Source: Aedes albopictus (Eukaryota > Arthropoda > Insecta > Diptera > Culicidae). From it: DNA of 64,000 nucleotides. The notes under the pieces were generated by a model. That model was not told the origin of the DNA. It did no database searches and worked only from the letters and a program-made list of their open reading frames with translations. The stretch is taken from the NCBI RefSeq assembly GCF_035046485.1, contig NC_085138.1, forward strand, positions 63,728,580 to 63,792,579, given 5' to 3'. Made by a program: the position numbers and the translations under genes. Below, one piece after another: positions 1 to 16,330 of this stretch. The number at the start of each line of letters is the position of its first letter. Positions within the stretch are counted from its first letter, which is position 1.

Positions 1-10
1 ACAAAAAAAA

Positions 11-46
11 ATACAGCTCATTGCTACAAATCTAGTGCTTCACTTA
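11..46. mobile_element. End fragment of a foldback MITE (family A)
   Basis: The first bases of the window match the terminal part of the MITE copies at 35,083-35,444 and 57,479-57,843 (shared core CTACAAATCTAGT followed by RCTTCAC). Only one arm end is inside the window, so the rest of this copy should lie upstream. Confidence 0.6.
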
Positions 47-59
47 TTGTGTCTTATTA

Positions 60-1010
60 CTTCTGGGAACCCCGGAAACAGTAATACTGAAGACATTCCA
101 AATTGTAGAAATCTCTGAAGGAAATGTTGAGGGGTTCACAAAAATAATTCCTAGAGGATTTCTGGCACTCCTGCATGCATGCCAGCCGGAACCTCTTTGG
201 AAATCACAGAAAAAAACTCCTGGAAGAATTACAGAGAGAACTTCAGAAGGAATCCTGGATAGACAGAACAGAGTCACTCCGGAATTTCTCCGGAATCTCA
301 GACGAAACTCCTTGAAAAAATCCAGAAGACTCTTGTAGAAATCCTAAAAGGACAGATTGAATTCCGGAAGGATCGTTTGGAGGAATACCGGTAGAAATTA
401 CGGTTGAAATTCCCAGAAGGGGGAATTTTTGAAGGAACTCTTGGATGAATCCCAGAAGCAACTACTGGTCGTTCTTTGAAAATCTTGGATGAATCCCAAA
501 AGGAACTCCGGGAGGTACTCGTAAAGGAACTCCTGAGGGAATCCTTGAAGAAGATTCTTCAGGAAGCCAAGAAACTTAATTAGAAATGTCTGAAAGAACT
601 CCTTGAAAAATCACAGTAGAAACTTTCAAAGAATTCCCAGAAGAAAGTGCTGAAGGAATTCTCAAAAAATCTCAAGAAATCCTAAGAAACTTCTTGACGA
701 ACCCTGGAAGAAACTTCTTGAGGATTCCCAGAATTAATTTCTGGAGGAACACCTGAAGAAATAGCTGAAGTAATTTCAGTAGGAACTCCTGGGGTCCGTC
801 GAATGATCCTCCGGAGATATCCTAGAAAGAAATTTAAGATCAAGAAGGCACTTCTGGAGGAATTCCAGAAGCAGCTCCTAAATGAATCTCAAAAAGAACT
901 CAAGGAGGAATCTGAGAAGAAATTTCCGTAGGAAAATAAGAAAGAATTTATGAAAGAATTCACAAGAAACTTCTGAAGTTTTATCACTCTGTATTTAATA
1001 GACGAATTCG
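60..1010. repeat. Degenerate GGAATTCC-type 12/24-bp repeat field
   Basis: The stretch is built of imperfect 12-base modules such as GGAACTCCTGGA and GGAATCCCAGAA, joined into units of about 24 bases. It is heavily diverged here but clearly the same composition as the regular array at 53.9-56.0 kb. Short open frames on the minus strand (44-277, 243-461) are by-products of the module and not credible genes. Confidence 0.75.
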
Positions 1011-1575
1011 CTGGTATTTTTTTACTAACTGAAGTTCACCTAGTAAGCCATGACTGCTACAGGAGATATCTAAAATAAAAAAAAAATATAAATAAAATTA
1101 TCGGTTATTTCATACATAGAGCACAAAACTTGAAATTAAAAAAAAAGAAGAAAAATGCAGCTCAAAAACGGCTTGAAGAACATTTCTAATTTTTTGATAT
1201 GTAATTTAAAAATAGTTGTACTATCGTTAAAAAAAATAAAAAGTATAGTCGTTTTGGACCGACGACATTGTGAAAATAATAAAAAAACTCATATTTTGAC
1301 CATTTTTGAATATTGACATTTACTTAAGTTTTTTCGTGATATTTTTTTCTTAAATCTAGAACTAATAATCTTTCCATTTGTGGAATAAGATTGCAAATCG
1401 GTTCATTGGTTCAAAAGTTATGATTTTTTGAAAATTTCAAAATTGGTCACCCTAATGATGAAACAAATATACGGGCCTAATTATTTTTGGTAGAGATCAT
1501 TTCTACCGAATTTGAGCAATATCGGAGCACTTTTATTTTCGAGTCTATTCTTTTTACATAGAATATATATATACT
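1011..1575. other. AT-rich non-coding stretch
   Basis: Strongly AT-rich with several A runs. No open frame of note, no tRNA-like sequence and no clear inverted repeat was found. It may be the remains of an older element but nothing in it identifies one. Confidence 0.4.
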
Positions 1576-1576
1576 T

Positions 1577-2414
1577 ATACAGGGTGTTAGGTTCCTGAGT
1601 GCAAACTTTTTAAAGGGTGATAGAGGACCATAAATTGTGGAAAAAATTGTTCTACGCATATGGTCAAATCTCAACCGTTACGTAGTTATTGATCTTTCCA
1701 TGTTTTTGATTATTATTATTGCCTTAACTGGCTATAACTTTAAAATGGTCAAACTTATCGCTGTTTTTTTACCTTTAATCGAAAGATTATTGAATTTTCT
1801 ATCAAATGGAATCTTTGAATTGATTGGTTTAGTTGAATAACTAAGTTTTCTAGAGCAAATAGCTCAAAAGTAAGGTGTTTTAGTTAGTTCTTGTCAATTA
1901 TCTTTGAAAAATTCGTAATAAATGAAAATTCTTTCTTAGACAAAGTTGTGGCCCCTGTTCCATTCTACATTTTGTTCTTTGACATAACTCTTATCGTTTT
2001 CTTGCAATTTTGATTTGAATGTGCGGCACAGTGCGCAAAAAAGTGCTTACCTTGACAGTTGCAAATTTATGATCTGAAATGCGATGTTCAAATCGAAATT
2101 GCAAGAAAACGATAAGAGCTAGAAGTTTGATGTCAACGAACAAATTGTAGAGTGGGACAGGGGCCACAACTTTGCCCAAGAAAGAGTTTGATAGACAATT
2201 CAATAATCTTTTGATTAAGGCTAAAAAAACTACGATTAGTTTGACCATTTTCAAATTATAGCCAGTTAAGGCAATGATAATCAAAAATATGGAAAATTCA
2301 ATAACTACGTAACGGTTGAGATTTGACCGTATGCGTAGAACCATTTTTTTCACTATTTATGGTCCTCTATCACTCTTTAAAAAGTTCGCACTCAGAAACC
2401 TAACATCCTGTATA
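1577..2414. mobile_element. Foldback (long inverted repeat) element
   Basis: The left end TACAGGGTGTTAGGTTCCTG is mirrored by CCTAACATCCTGTATA at the right end. The two arms remain complementary for several hundred bases, including the tracts around 1,600-1,780 and 2,240-2,390 and an inner pair near 1,930-2,010 and 2,090-2,180. Both ends lie in TA-rich sequence, consistent with TA insertion. There is no transposase frame, so it is non-autonomous. The mirrored open frames at 1,637-1,840 and 1,991-2,353 simply reflect the two arms. Confidence 0.8.
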
Positions 2415-2461
2415 TTTATATACAGCCATTGCATGGTAAAACGGTATACTGCAACCAAATC

Positions 2462-3384
2462 TAATTCCAATCCAAATCCAATCCAAATCCAATCCAAATC
2501 CAATCCAAATCCAATCCAAATCCAATCCAAATCCAATCCAAATCCAATCCAAATCCAATCCAAATCCAATCCAAATCCAATCCAAATCCAATCCAAATCC
2601 AATCCAAATCCAATCCAAATCCAATCCAAATCCAATCCAAATCCAATCCAAATCCAATCCAAATCCAATCCAAATCCAATCCAAATCCAATCCAAATCCA
2701 ATCCAAATCCAATCCAAATCCAATCCAAATCCAATCCAAATCCAATCCAAATCCAATCCAAATCCAATCCAAATCCAATCCAAATCCAATCCAAATCCAA
2801 TCCAAATCCAATCCAAATCCAATCCAAATCCAATCCAAATCCAATCCAAATCCAATCCAAATCCAATCCAAATCCAATCCAAATCCAATCCAAATCCAAT
2901 CCAAATCCAATCCAAATCCAATCCAAATCCAATCCAAATCCAATCCAAATCCAATCCAAATCCAATCCAAATCCAATCCAAATCCAATCCAAATCCAATC
3001 CAAATCCAATCCAAATCCAATCCAAATCCAATCCAAATCCAATCCAAATCCAATCCAAATCCAATCCAAATCCAATCCAAATCCAATCCAAATCCAATCC
3101 AAATCCAATCCAAATCCAATCCAAATCCAATCCAAATCCAATCCAAATCCAATTCAAATCCAATCCAAATCCAAATCCAATCCAAATCCAATCCAAATCC
3201 AATCCAAATCCAATCCAAATCCAATCCAAATCCAATCCAAATCCAAACCAAATCCAATCCAATCCAAATCCAATCCAAATCCAATCCAAATCCAATCCAA
3301 ATCCAATCCAAATCCAATCCAAATCCAATCCAAATCCAATCCAAATCCAATCCAAATCCAATCCAAATCCAATCCAAATCCAAT
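2462..3384. repeat. 11-bp satellite array (CCAATCCAAAT)n, about 84 units
   Basis: A head-to-tail array of the 11-base unit CCAATCCAAAT, almost perfect up to about 3,150, then with a few substitutions and unit-length changes near 3,153, 3,170 and 3,245-3,265. Three units equal 33 bases, so every frame is open and gives an 11-residue period on either strand. The long frames covering it are therefore not genes. Its right edge cuts into a LINE endonuclease frame. Confidence 0.97.
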
Positions 3385-3835
3385 TGGTCGTTCAGTAGAT
3401 CGGCGAGTATGCGGGTGTTTCCAATGAAGTTAAGAGATCGGCAGTTCCACGTATCGAGTTTCCAATCGCAAGTCCTCTTTGTTCGCTGGGGTCGTTGCCG
3501 TTGGTCTCGGTTCGTATTATTCTGTTGCTGATTTTCCGTTACAATGGTTTTTTTCACAGCTGACTCGTAGGGCCTGACACCAACCCCCTACTTTCCAGAG
3601 GACCATAGTGCACAGTTGAGCATAGAGTCCTTCCCTGGCATTCGGACGTAAATCAGCCGCCCCTAACATGGGGATCTGATGCTGTTGTGAGCCGCTCCTC
3701 CTGGAGAACAGACGCTCAGGTTTTCCGAAGCAACCCCCCCCCCCCTTCCCTGCCAGCCAACGGAGTTGCTGGGCAGAGGCTAGTGGATCACAATGGGATC
3801 TGAATTGCGCAGCATACCCAGCCTTTACCGTGCCT
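3385..3835 (-). pseudogene. 5' part of a non-LTR retrotransposon (endonuclease start)
   Basis: On the minus strand a frame beginning at 3,557 reads a basic, Gln/Asn-rich leader and then TWNCRSLN, the first motif of the apurinic-type endonuclease of non-LTR retrotransposons, whose Asn binds the metal. The frame is lost about 20 residues later where the 11-bp satellite begins. Bases 3,558-3,835, with a run of C, are probably the 5' leader of the same element. The sequence resembles RTE-like elements of Aedes, but too little remains to name the clade firmly. The endonuclease core and reverse transcriptase are missing. Confidence 0.5.
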
Positions 3836-3852
3836 CTTACAATTTATATAAC

Positions 3853-4104
3853 TCAAGCCTAACTTTACCAAACACTGTATGTAACATATGTAAACAAAAA
3901 AGAGTTTTTCACATGAGGCGCTGAATCCCGTTGAGAACTACATGTATCACTCACCTTTGGGGCTGATTTGTGAAAAAATACTCGGATTTTTCACGTTCCT
4001 AAATTGTTCAATGTATGAGTTGCTATGGGAACAGCGAACTTTCCCTTCGTTTTTCTTCTTTCGTGGATTTTGTTAGATACGGTGTTTGGTAAAGTTAGGC
4101 TTGA
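3853..4104. mobile_element. Short MITE with 23-bp terminal inverted repeats
   Basis: TCAAGCCTAACTTTACCAAA at the left is exactly inverted at 4,082-4,104 (TTTGGTAAAGTTAGGCTTGA). The 252-bp body has no coding capacity. It sits next to the LINE leader. Confidence 0.8.
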
Positions 4105-8492
<4,388 letters not shown>

Positions 8493-8960
8493 CTTTGTGT
8501 AAACAAACACGCTTCTGATGTAAGAGGACGGTAACAAGATCGGTGAAGTAGAAGATGAATTTTGATTTTATCTTAGAAATATGAATATAAAAATATTAAG
8601 TAAATAAAAGGATTGAATAGCTCTGCTCAGTGGAAGTTTTCTGTATAATGGTAAGTTTCCAGTTTCCAAGTAGAGCGCTCAAGTAAAATTCCTCCTTTTT
8701 CCGTAAGTAATTTTGACATTTGTTTAACCGACAGCATTTTTACGAAACGATGCTGTAAGAAGGATGTGAAGAAAAAAGCACTGCATATGGCGGTTGCTAG
8801 ATAAATTGTTCGTTGTTCGTGTGGCGTTTCGTGGCCTTGTTGTTTATGATTTGGACTTAGAGAAATTTTGTTCGTTTCCTCAGGAAGTGTGATTGAAATT
8901 TAAATTTAATTTTTGCGCGCGTATGGGGAAAATCCAGATAGTGAGAGATTTTAACGCCAT
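8493..8960. other. Unrecognised non-coding DNA after the microsatellite
   Basis: AT-rich sequence with no frame, inverted repeat or tRNA-like segment that I could identify. Confidence 0.35.
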
Positions 8961-9622
8961 GGTGTCAAAATCTCGATTATTATCGAACTTTCATGTACCT
9001 CGGATTTTCTTCGGAAATTGTTAGTATTTGGGCTAAACATTCATAATCGTAAGACAAGAAAATATTTTATTGGTGAAAATTTTCCCATATATTTTGTATG
9101 GGACGTTTTTGGTTAAAATCAGTATTTAATTAATTTTAGTATAGAAAATAGCCAAAAACTTAGATAAATCAAAATTTCCCCGATGGAATATTTTAAAACT
9201 TTCCAATGGACTACCCGCTTGGCGCACACCCACAGTTGATCAGCAGGAGTTAATCCATTTTATTTTGTATGGTGAAAAGCATCTAAACTTGAATTACTTG
9301 AAATAGAAAGCATTTACTGGAAAAATATTTGGTACGCTTAATAGTAGTCACCATTGTGCACAACCACTACCAAATATGTTTTTCGAATAATGTATTCCAC
9401 TTCGATAAATTTGCCTTTAGATGCTATTCGCCATACAATATTTTTGCGATTTACTTTTAGCGATTTTTCGTGCATAGAAGCTAGCGCCACATTGGTCGAT
9501 GCGGAGAGTAGGGAAACAGCCGATGCAGGTAATTAATTATAAAGTATAGCCAAAATGCTGACTTTCTGTGAAGAAAGATCCGAGGTACATGGAAGTTCGA
9601 TAATAATCGAAATTTTGACACC
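8961..9622. mobile_element. Foldback/MITE-like element, about 660 bp
   Basis: GGTGTCAAAATCTCGATTAT at 8,961 is inverted at the right end (TAATCGAAATTTTGACACC ending at 9,622). The arms match imperfectly for about 90 bases, through ATCGAACTTYCATGTACCTC. A 60-residue frame at 9,354-9,536 lies inside and is not recognised. Non-autonomous and rather diverged. Confidence 0.65.
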
Positions 9623-9950
9623 GTGCAACGGAGTTCCAAGGAAAATGCTAATGAGAGACGCTGGGATTCTGAGGGAACTTTTAATGGGTGTGTGAAGAAT
9701 TAGCCTAAATTAAAATTCACAAATAAAAAGAAATTTAAAAAAAAAACTTTTAATGGTATTACAGCGAGAACTATGGTTGGATACTTATTATAAATTCTGC
9801 AATATTGGAGTTCGGACTACGGTGGGAGGAATTCGGCTGGGACTCTGACGGTTACCTTGTGAAGTTTTAGATGAAATACGAGGTAGGACAAAGCTTCACG
9901 GGGAATTTAATGGAGATCCACGAAAGATTTTTTTGTGATGAATCTTTTGG
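9623..9950. other. Unrecognised spacer
   Basis: A short AT-rich spacer between the foldback element and the next repeat field. I see nothing assignable. Confidence 0.3.
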
Positions 9951-11470
9951 CATTCCGTACGAAGGTTTTTGTTTGGGGTTTCACAGAAAGTCCTCTTGAA
10001 ATTCTTCCAGATGTTCCACCGAAAAATCCACCAGAAGTTCGCAGGGGGTTCTTATGAAATGTCTCTGAGATTTTCATTAGAAGTTCTACAAAAAATCCCT
10101 CCGTGAGTTCCTTCTAATTCAGGATTTATTTATTTTGTTTTTTTTATTATTTTGGGATCTTCTAGGAGTTCCTTCAGGGTTTTCTCCAGAGGTGTTTTCT
10201 AAGATTCTACCAGGAGTTTTTTCGAACTATTCTACAATAATTTCATCCGAGATTTCTTAAGTATTTTTTATCCGGGGTTCACTCAGATATTTATTCGGAG
10301 ATTGCCGCAGGAATTCCTTCCGGGATCATTTCAGGAGTTCCTTCTAGGATTTCTATAGGAATTCATTCTTAGATTCGTCCTGGAGTTCTTTCAGTGATTC
10401 TTCCAGGATTTCTTTCTAAGATACAACTTTTTCAGATTCATCTAGGTTTTCTCTGGACGTTTCTCATGTGAATCCTCAAAGAATTCCTTTTGTAATTCCT
10501 CTAGCTTCTTCCGGGATTCCTCCAGGAACTGCTTCAAGGTTTCCTCTAGGAGTAAATTTATGGGTTCCTCTCATAGTTTCTTCTGGTATTTCTCCAGGAT
10601 TTTTTTCTAAGATTACACCAGGGGTGGCATCAGGGACCTCTCCAGAAATTTTACCTGGGGTATCTTCCGGGAATTTTTCAAAAGTTCTTTCCGGAATTTC
10701 TTCAGAACTTCCAGACTCCTGGAAAATAAGTCAAGGTTCTTCCAGGAGATCCTTCTAAGATTTGTCCAATAATTTATCCAGGATATCCTTCCGGGATTCC
10801 TCCAAGAACTTCTACTGGGATTCCTTGCAGATTACATATTCTGGAATTCATTCTGGAAGTTTCTTAAATTTTGCTCATGGAAATTCTCCAGAAGTTTTTT
10901 TATTCTTTATGGAAGTACTCCAAGACTTGCTCTTGAGTTCCTTATAAAATTCCTCCAACAGCTTCTTAAGGAATATCTCCAGCAGCTTTGCAGGGAATAT
11001 CTACATGAGCGATTTCAGAGATTCTTTCAATAGTTTCTTCTCGGATAAAAATCTGAAGACATTCCAAAAGGTTCTGGAGAAATCATAAAAAAACTCGTGA
11101 AAGAATCCCTGAAAGAACTTCTAGAATAATTTCATAGGAATCTTCTGGAGGAATCTCGGAATGAATTTCTAGAGAATTCTTTGAAGGAATCTCTGAAGAA
11201 ATCCCGTATGGAGTTACAGGAATAATCCTGGAGAGAACTCCTGGAAGTTCTGAACAAATCCTAAACAAATTGCTGGAATAATATCTGAGGGAACTCCCTT
11301 AGGTATCCCAGAAATAACTCCTGGAGCAATCCTGAATTAATTTCGAGAGAGATCTAGGATGGAATTTCTGGAGGAATCCCAAGCAGAAATTCTGAGGGAA
11401 TCCCAGAGCAATTCTCGTAGGGATCTCGGAACGAATTCCTGGAATTCAGAAAGATTTCATAACTAAATGG
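9951..11470. repeat. GGAATTCC-type repeat field with orientation switch
   Basis: Diverged 12-base modules. From 9,951 to about 11,040 they read in the TTCCTCCAGG orientation. From about 11,050 to 11,470 they read as CTGGAGGAATC, the opposite strand. Open frames at 10,468-10,758, 10,762-10,947 and 11,083-11,268 are low-complexity by-products rich in Ser, Gly, Pro and Ile. Confidence 0.75.
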
Positions 11471-12500
11471 TAAATGACTATTTTTTTATCAGGAATAGTG
11501 TATTACGTAAAGCTAATACTATACAAATTTCATCAAAATCGGTTGAATATCGGTGGAGATATCGTTCAAACAAGAATTTTGCCATTTAAGAAGTTTGAGC
11601 AAACGAACGTTCTAAAAATATCACTTCTTCGCCGTTATAGCTCTAGATTCAAAAATACTGAACGGATTCCAATCAAAACTGTTCTGTATGTAAAGTATAC
11701 ATGTAGGAATATTGTGTAAAAATTTCATTCAATTTGATCTAACCGTAATAAAGTTATAGCCGTCGTGTATGTGGCACAAAGTCACAATAAGCAAAAATTT
11801 TTTTTTTTGTATCGTGACATTCACACAGTTATAACTTGAAAAGTTTTCAAGCAATTTGGCTAAGAACAGTTTTTATAATGATTTTACAGTTTCAAATGCT
11901 AATAAAAATCCGAACAGTCATGACAGTTGTACAAACAAAATAGTACACACGGAATAAAATGGTTAAAATGTACCTAAAATATGCCTTGAAGCGATTTGAG
12001 TTTTGAATACTAGAAAAACGTATTGAACCGATTTTAAGATTTTTTTTTATCAGTTTATTGATACTCTGTTAAGAACTTCGAGTCAAATTTTCAGACGTCT
12101 TGACAAGTTACATCAAAATTATAGCCTTTAAAATTTTTAAAACGGATGAAAAAATTTGCTAAAATCTTATTTTATGATATTAACAATATCTGCGCCAATA
12201 CCAAACTGAATTTGTTGTCATTGTTATGGTATTAGCTACACATTATATATTATTCCTGATCAAAAAATATTTGATTTTGTAAACGCAATCAAAAGCTATA
12301 CATTATTTTCTGTGCCCAAATTTCATCGAATATGAAATGAAATGATTATGATGCAACAGTTTTTAGAATCATTGTCTCCTCATCAGCTAAACTCAAATGC
12401 TATGTACTTTTTTCAATAGTCGAACTATTTATAAACAAAGTTTTGGGGTGTCTTTATAAATTTTTAAACTACGTAACGGCAAATTATTCAACCTCAAGAA
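11471..12500. other. AT-rich non-coding DNA, probably an old element
   Basis: Phrases such as TTTCATCAAAATCGGTTGAA, TTATAGCC and AAGTTATAGC occur several times. They are typical of old non-coding mosquito elements, but I found no pair of terminal repeats that would delimit one. No coding sequence was recognised. Confidence 0.35.
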
Positions 12501-14950
12501 ATTCAATCTCGTGTTCAGATGCAGCCATGCTGAGGGACGACGGAGCACACATTATAGAGCGACACGGCTAAATACTATTGCACACTGTGAACGCGCAGGC
12601 GCGAAAGAAGAAACACAAAGAAAGAGAAATGTCCCTTTTACTCACGGAATAATACATCGACATATTATTCCGTACGGAAAATCAACAACATGACTGACAG
12701 CATCGCATGACAGTGCCATCTGTTGGCAAATCTTTCTGGCTGTGAATTACTTATCAACTGCGAACGCCTAAGTAATTTTGATTGCAAAAGTTTTACGTGA
12801 GCATTACTTGTCCTATCCTTTTACACAGTACTTATCAAGTGGAAACTAGCCATAAATCTTCTTAAAGTTTTGAATTATCTTGGGAACCCCTGCTTCTAGC
12901 GGAGAAAAGCCACCTAACTGATCCCCTCCATTCCAAGCGACGACACGGTGTGGTAGTGGGACGGTCATCTCCTGTCCAAAACTCCATCACCATCCAGGGC
13001 GGAAATCGGTTAATTATGTTTGGTTTTCGCTTGATGCGCGCGGTGCCTGCTGTTTCTGGATCGTGCTTGGTTCTAGCTCTAGCTCTTCTGCTAGATTTAT
13101 TAATTTGCTCCGAAACGCTTCCCACAGCTATGTATATGTACGTAGCTTATCTGCATACCTTGCGGTTGTTGATAAACGTCAGCATTTGGGGGCTTGATCT
13201 TAGAGATGAACTCATCTTGCTTTGGTTAGGGTGTGACATAATTTCTACTTTTTTGGATTTTTGAACTTTGAAAACGACTAATCTAAGCAAATAGTGACGT
13301 TTTGATATTCGACTTTCTACCATTCGGTTTCGGTATCAGCCAAATTTATCCAGCAAGCCTCACCCTAGCTCCACCACGCGCCAAGTCAGAGCGCGGTCGG
13401 TCATAAAGAAAGACATGCATTTGGTTCGACCTGGACACAGTCTTTGCCGCCGCCCCACCTGACTGACTGACTTAGGAGTGAAAATTTGGCTTCGTGTCTG
13501 ATGAGCGAGCGGTAAAATGGTGCTAATTAGCAGCATCCAGCCAGCCAGCGGCTGCGGGAAGTTGTATGATGATATTTATTTTTCCTCTCGGCCTTCACCA
13601 CACGAGTCGGTCATACACGTATCTATGGCGGTCGCCCTCTACTAGAGAATATTCTGGTCGAATACTATGGGAACCGCAAACTATATCTATGTAACGAGCT
13701 GCAAGATCTTGGAGAGGCGTGGATGAAGTTGAGCAAGAACTATTCGAAGCAACAACGGGAAACGATACAATTCAACACCATCTTGCACGATATAATGGTC
13801 TAGCAAACAGATGGATGAGATTGGTTTAGAAACATCACTAATGAGTGCGGGTTTCTCTTTGTTGATGTTCCGGGACCTTTTGAAAGATTTACTGTATGAG
13901 CTGTTACACGCAGATCTTGATGTTAAGAACATGTTTCTTCAAGATGAAGAAGTGTTGCAAAGGAATCCTTCTGGAAGAAATTCGGTTGACTTTTTCATAT
14001 TTGGCAGTGACCTAAACATTCAAGTGATAGTAGAAACCAATCCATGTGAAAAATCATTTCCGGTTACAATGCACATCTAAAAATAACCAACAATGGTTTC
14101 TCTAATAATATAGGTCATCAATTAACAAAGGAAAATATATACATTGAAGAAAGTGGAACACAATTTCCTCTAGACGGAAATCTCTCACAACCTCTGTAAG
14201 CAGTACTGTCGTTTGCGTCCGCTCACTGTACCCATCCAATGTAATTACGCACGCCAACAATTTTCATGTTTATTTCAAATTTACTTAGCCGACACCGGCT
14301 TCCGCGAAAAACTTGTTACTTCCGAGAAGGCGATCAATGCGTGTGAACGTACACAGCAATTCTAGGGCGTGCCACACATCCACCCCCGCACTACGACGAC
14401 ATATCGTTAAAGTGGGTTTTCACGTGGTTCTGCTCCCCAATAACAATAATATTTATCGTAAGTGGAACCGAGTTTCCATTAGGTTGTTTGACTCGCTTCA
14501 CTTTTCAAAATGGCAACGATGACAGTGGATACGTAGAGCTCGCTGTTGAAGGCGAACGGCACAGTAGTGAAATCATCCGTGTTGTAAGTACAACAAGCAT
14601 TTCTCAGATTTTTCCCATTTAATAGACTAGAGATGTATCATCATGTTTGATTACCTGTAGTTCACTAAAAATAGATACCAAGAAAGCTCCATCGACCTAT
14701 GAAAACCTTTTCCGAATTGGTTGATCCCGGAATTCTAAACTGAGAACTTAGACTGCGGAGATGAACCAGCCAGTGTGGCTGAATATCTCGATAATTAAGA
14801 TATTATTAATAATAACTTTGACTGAGAGTTTAAAAACATGATGGAGTCAAATCCGGTAGTAAAGACGCCGGGGGTTTTTGCTAATGTTTACGAGTAATCA
14901 TTAAAGTAGACATGCATTTTGGAATAGCTAAGAATAATCCAAGCAAGAGT
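12501..14950. other. Unrecognised, apparently unique DNA with weak coding hints
   Basis: A palindrome of the type ACGGAATAATA...TATTATTCCGT lies near 12,643-12,677. Overlapping frames at 12,862-13,125 (minus) and 12,950-13,264 (plus) are unrecognised. Between 13,641 and 13,800 a plus-strand frame without ATG reads about 53 codons of non-repetitive composition and ends in a stop. It is followed by an 89-codon plus frame (13,811-14,080), whose antisense (13,687-13,932) is also open. These may be scraps of a decayed gene or transposon. I cannot name a family. Confidence 0.3.
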
Positions 14951-14954
14951 CCAG

Positions 14955-15175
14955 GTCATTTGGCCGAATGCCGTTTGGTCGGAAAAATAATGGTGAACTC
15001 AAGTGTTTATGTCACTGTTTTTCGCATCAAAACTCGAAAGAATAAAATACTTCGGCCAAACGGCACCCAGCGAAACGACTAATTCGATGATGAAACTTGG
15101 CCAAATGGCGTTTGGGCAAATGACATTCGGAAAAAACGGCATTTGGCCGATTGTCATTCGGCTAAATGTCCGGAT
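14955..15175. repeat. Degenerate TTTGGCCGAATG-type short repeat
   Basis: Repeated variants of the phrases CATTTGGCCGAATG, AAATGGCGTTTGG and ACATTCGG. The motif is near-palindromic and appears in both orientations, as in other small dispersed repeats of culicine genomes. The complementary open frames here are repeat by-products. Confidence 0.65.
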
Positions 15176-15439
15176 ACCCAAGTTGAATTCACGCCATGAG
15201 ATGAATTCCAAGGTAGGTTAACACTTAAAATACAGTGATAGGGAAAAATTGGAACCAAAAGTTTCAGCAACTCGTTCTGAGCTACAAAAATCAGGCTGCT
15301 TTCTCCTCCCGAGTAGCGTAAGTGAGGAACATTTTTGAAAAATCTCATTTTTTATGTGCTTGCCAAATTTAAGCCGTAACAACATTCACAGATTGAAAAA
15401 TGGAATATATTCAAGTAAAGCAGAGATATTAGAAAATCT

Positions 15440-15720
15440 TGTGATTTCGAAGGCACGAAATGTTGCTAATTGATAAATTGAGAGATGAAATTTGTGAAAA
15501 AATCGCGTTCTGGTGGGATTTGAACCCACGACTCTGTATTCTTTAGACTGATGCTTTAACCAACTAAGCCACAGAACAGGTAATGATTCTGCGGAATAGA
15601 AAGCTAAACTGACTCCGAAGCCACACCGTGAACACTCCCATTTCACAAACCCATCTCTCTTTCGGCTTAGATGGCAATCCATAATACACTCGCGTTTTGT
15701 GCCCATTAACTACAAGTGAG
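15440..15720 (-). mobile_element. Repeat centred on a tRNA-like sequence, copy 1
   Basis: On the minus strand bases 15,508-15,580 read like a tRNA gene, with a box A (TGGCTTAGTTGG) and a box B (GGTTCAAATCC), but the arms pair imperfectly. A diverged second copy lies at 25,235-25,520. Similarity continues on both sides of the tRNA-like core (TTTGTGAAAAAA on one side, GGAATAGAAA on the other), so this is a dispersed repeat and not a functional tRNA gene. It may be a SINE whose head is internal, or a larger element that captured a tRNA. Confidence 0.6.
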
Positions 15721-15909
15721 AGAGAGAATTGTTTTTATGTAGCCGAGACTTACTCTCGCACTCCGCATACCTAGCCACAAAGCAGCTTGTTTTACTGGTG
15801 GTGTCTAATTAGTATGCGTCATGAGCTCGGTCGAGAGCAGAGGTAATACAAAACATTCGTAGCCCTCTTGCACATCCCTAGCAATAGTAGGATTGCTGCT
15901 CTCGACGAG

Positions 15910-16330
15910 CAGGTGCTCCAGTGCTCTTGTAATACATCCAAGAGGGTTGGGGTCTTTAGCAAAGTTATCTAGTGACTGGTACTAGTACTACTCTTTCATG
16001 TGCTTGGTTTTGATCAAGATCGGCTGAAACTGATCTAGAAAAGTTTTATCTTTCAATACGACTCTCTAGTGTTCTTGATGCATCCTTGAAAGTTGGAGTT
16101 TTCGAAGAAGTACCTTGAATTGATTGGTACGATATTTACAAGCCTTAGGTTTCAATGCCGTAATTGATCTAGATTAGTTTTTTCTATCAGTTTTTAACTC
16201 TCCAGATCTCTAATTATACATCTAGTTTCGCCGGAGAAGTGGCCAGTTTTAATCATAACTTCGTGAACTTATGTCTGTTGTACCAGACTTGTGCCACACT
16301 TCTGGAATTGATCCAGAAGTTCATTCTGGC
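15910..16330. repeat. Diverged ~140-150-bp tandem repeat, about three units
   Basis: Comparable phrases (CTCTTGTAATACATCC, TTCTTGATGCATCC, TCTCTAATTATACATC) recur at about 15,921, 16,071 and 16,205, each followed by a run resembling GGGTTGGGGTCTT or AAGTTGGAGTTTT. Identity is low, so the unit length is only approximate. Confidence 0.4.

Noticed and set aside
1637..2353. Mirrored 67- and 120-residue frames
   Set aside because: They lie in the two complementary arms of the foldback element.
2316..3557. Frames of 226-385 codons with 11-residue repeats
   Set aside because: They follow from the 11-bp satellite, whose three-unit period is a multiple of three without stops. Only the short LINE leader at the right end is real coding sequence.
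15508..15580. Functional tRNA gene on the minus strand
   Set aside because: Arms pair poorly and the sequence is part of a dispersed repeat with a second copy at 25.3 kb.
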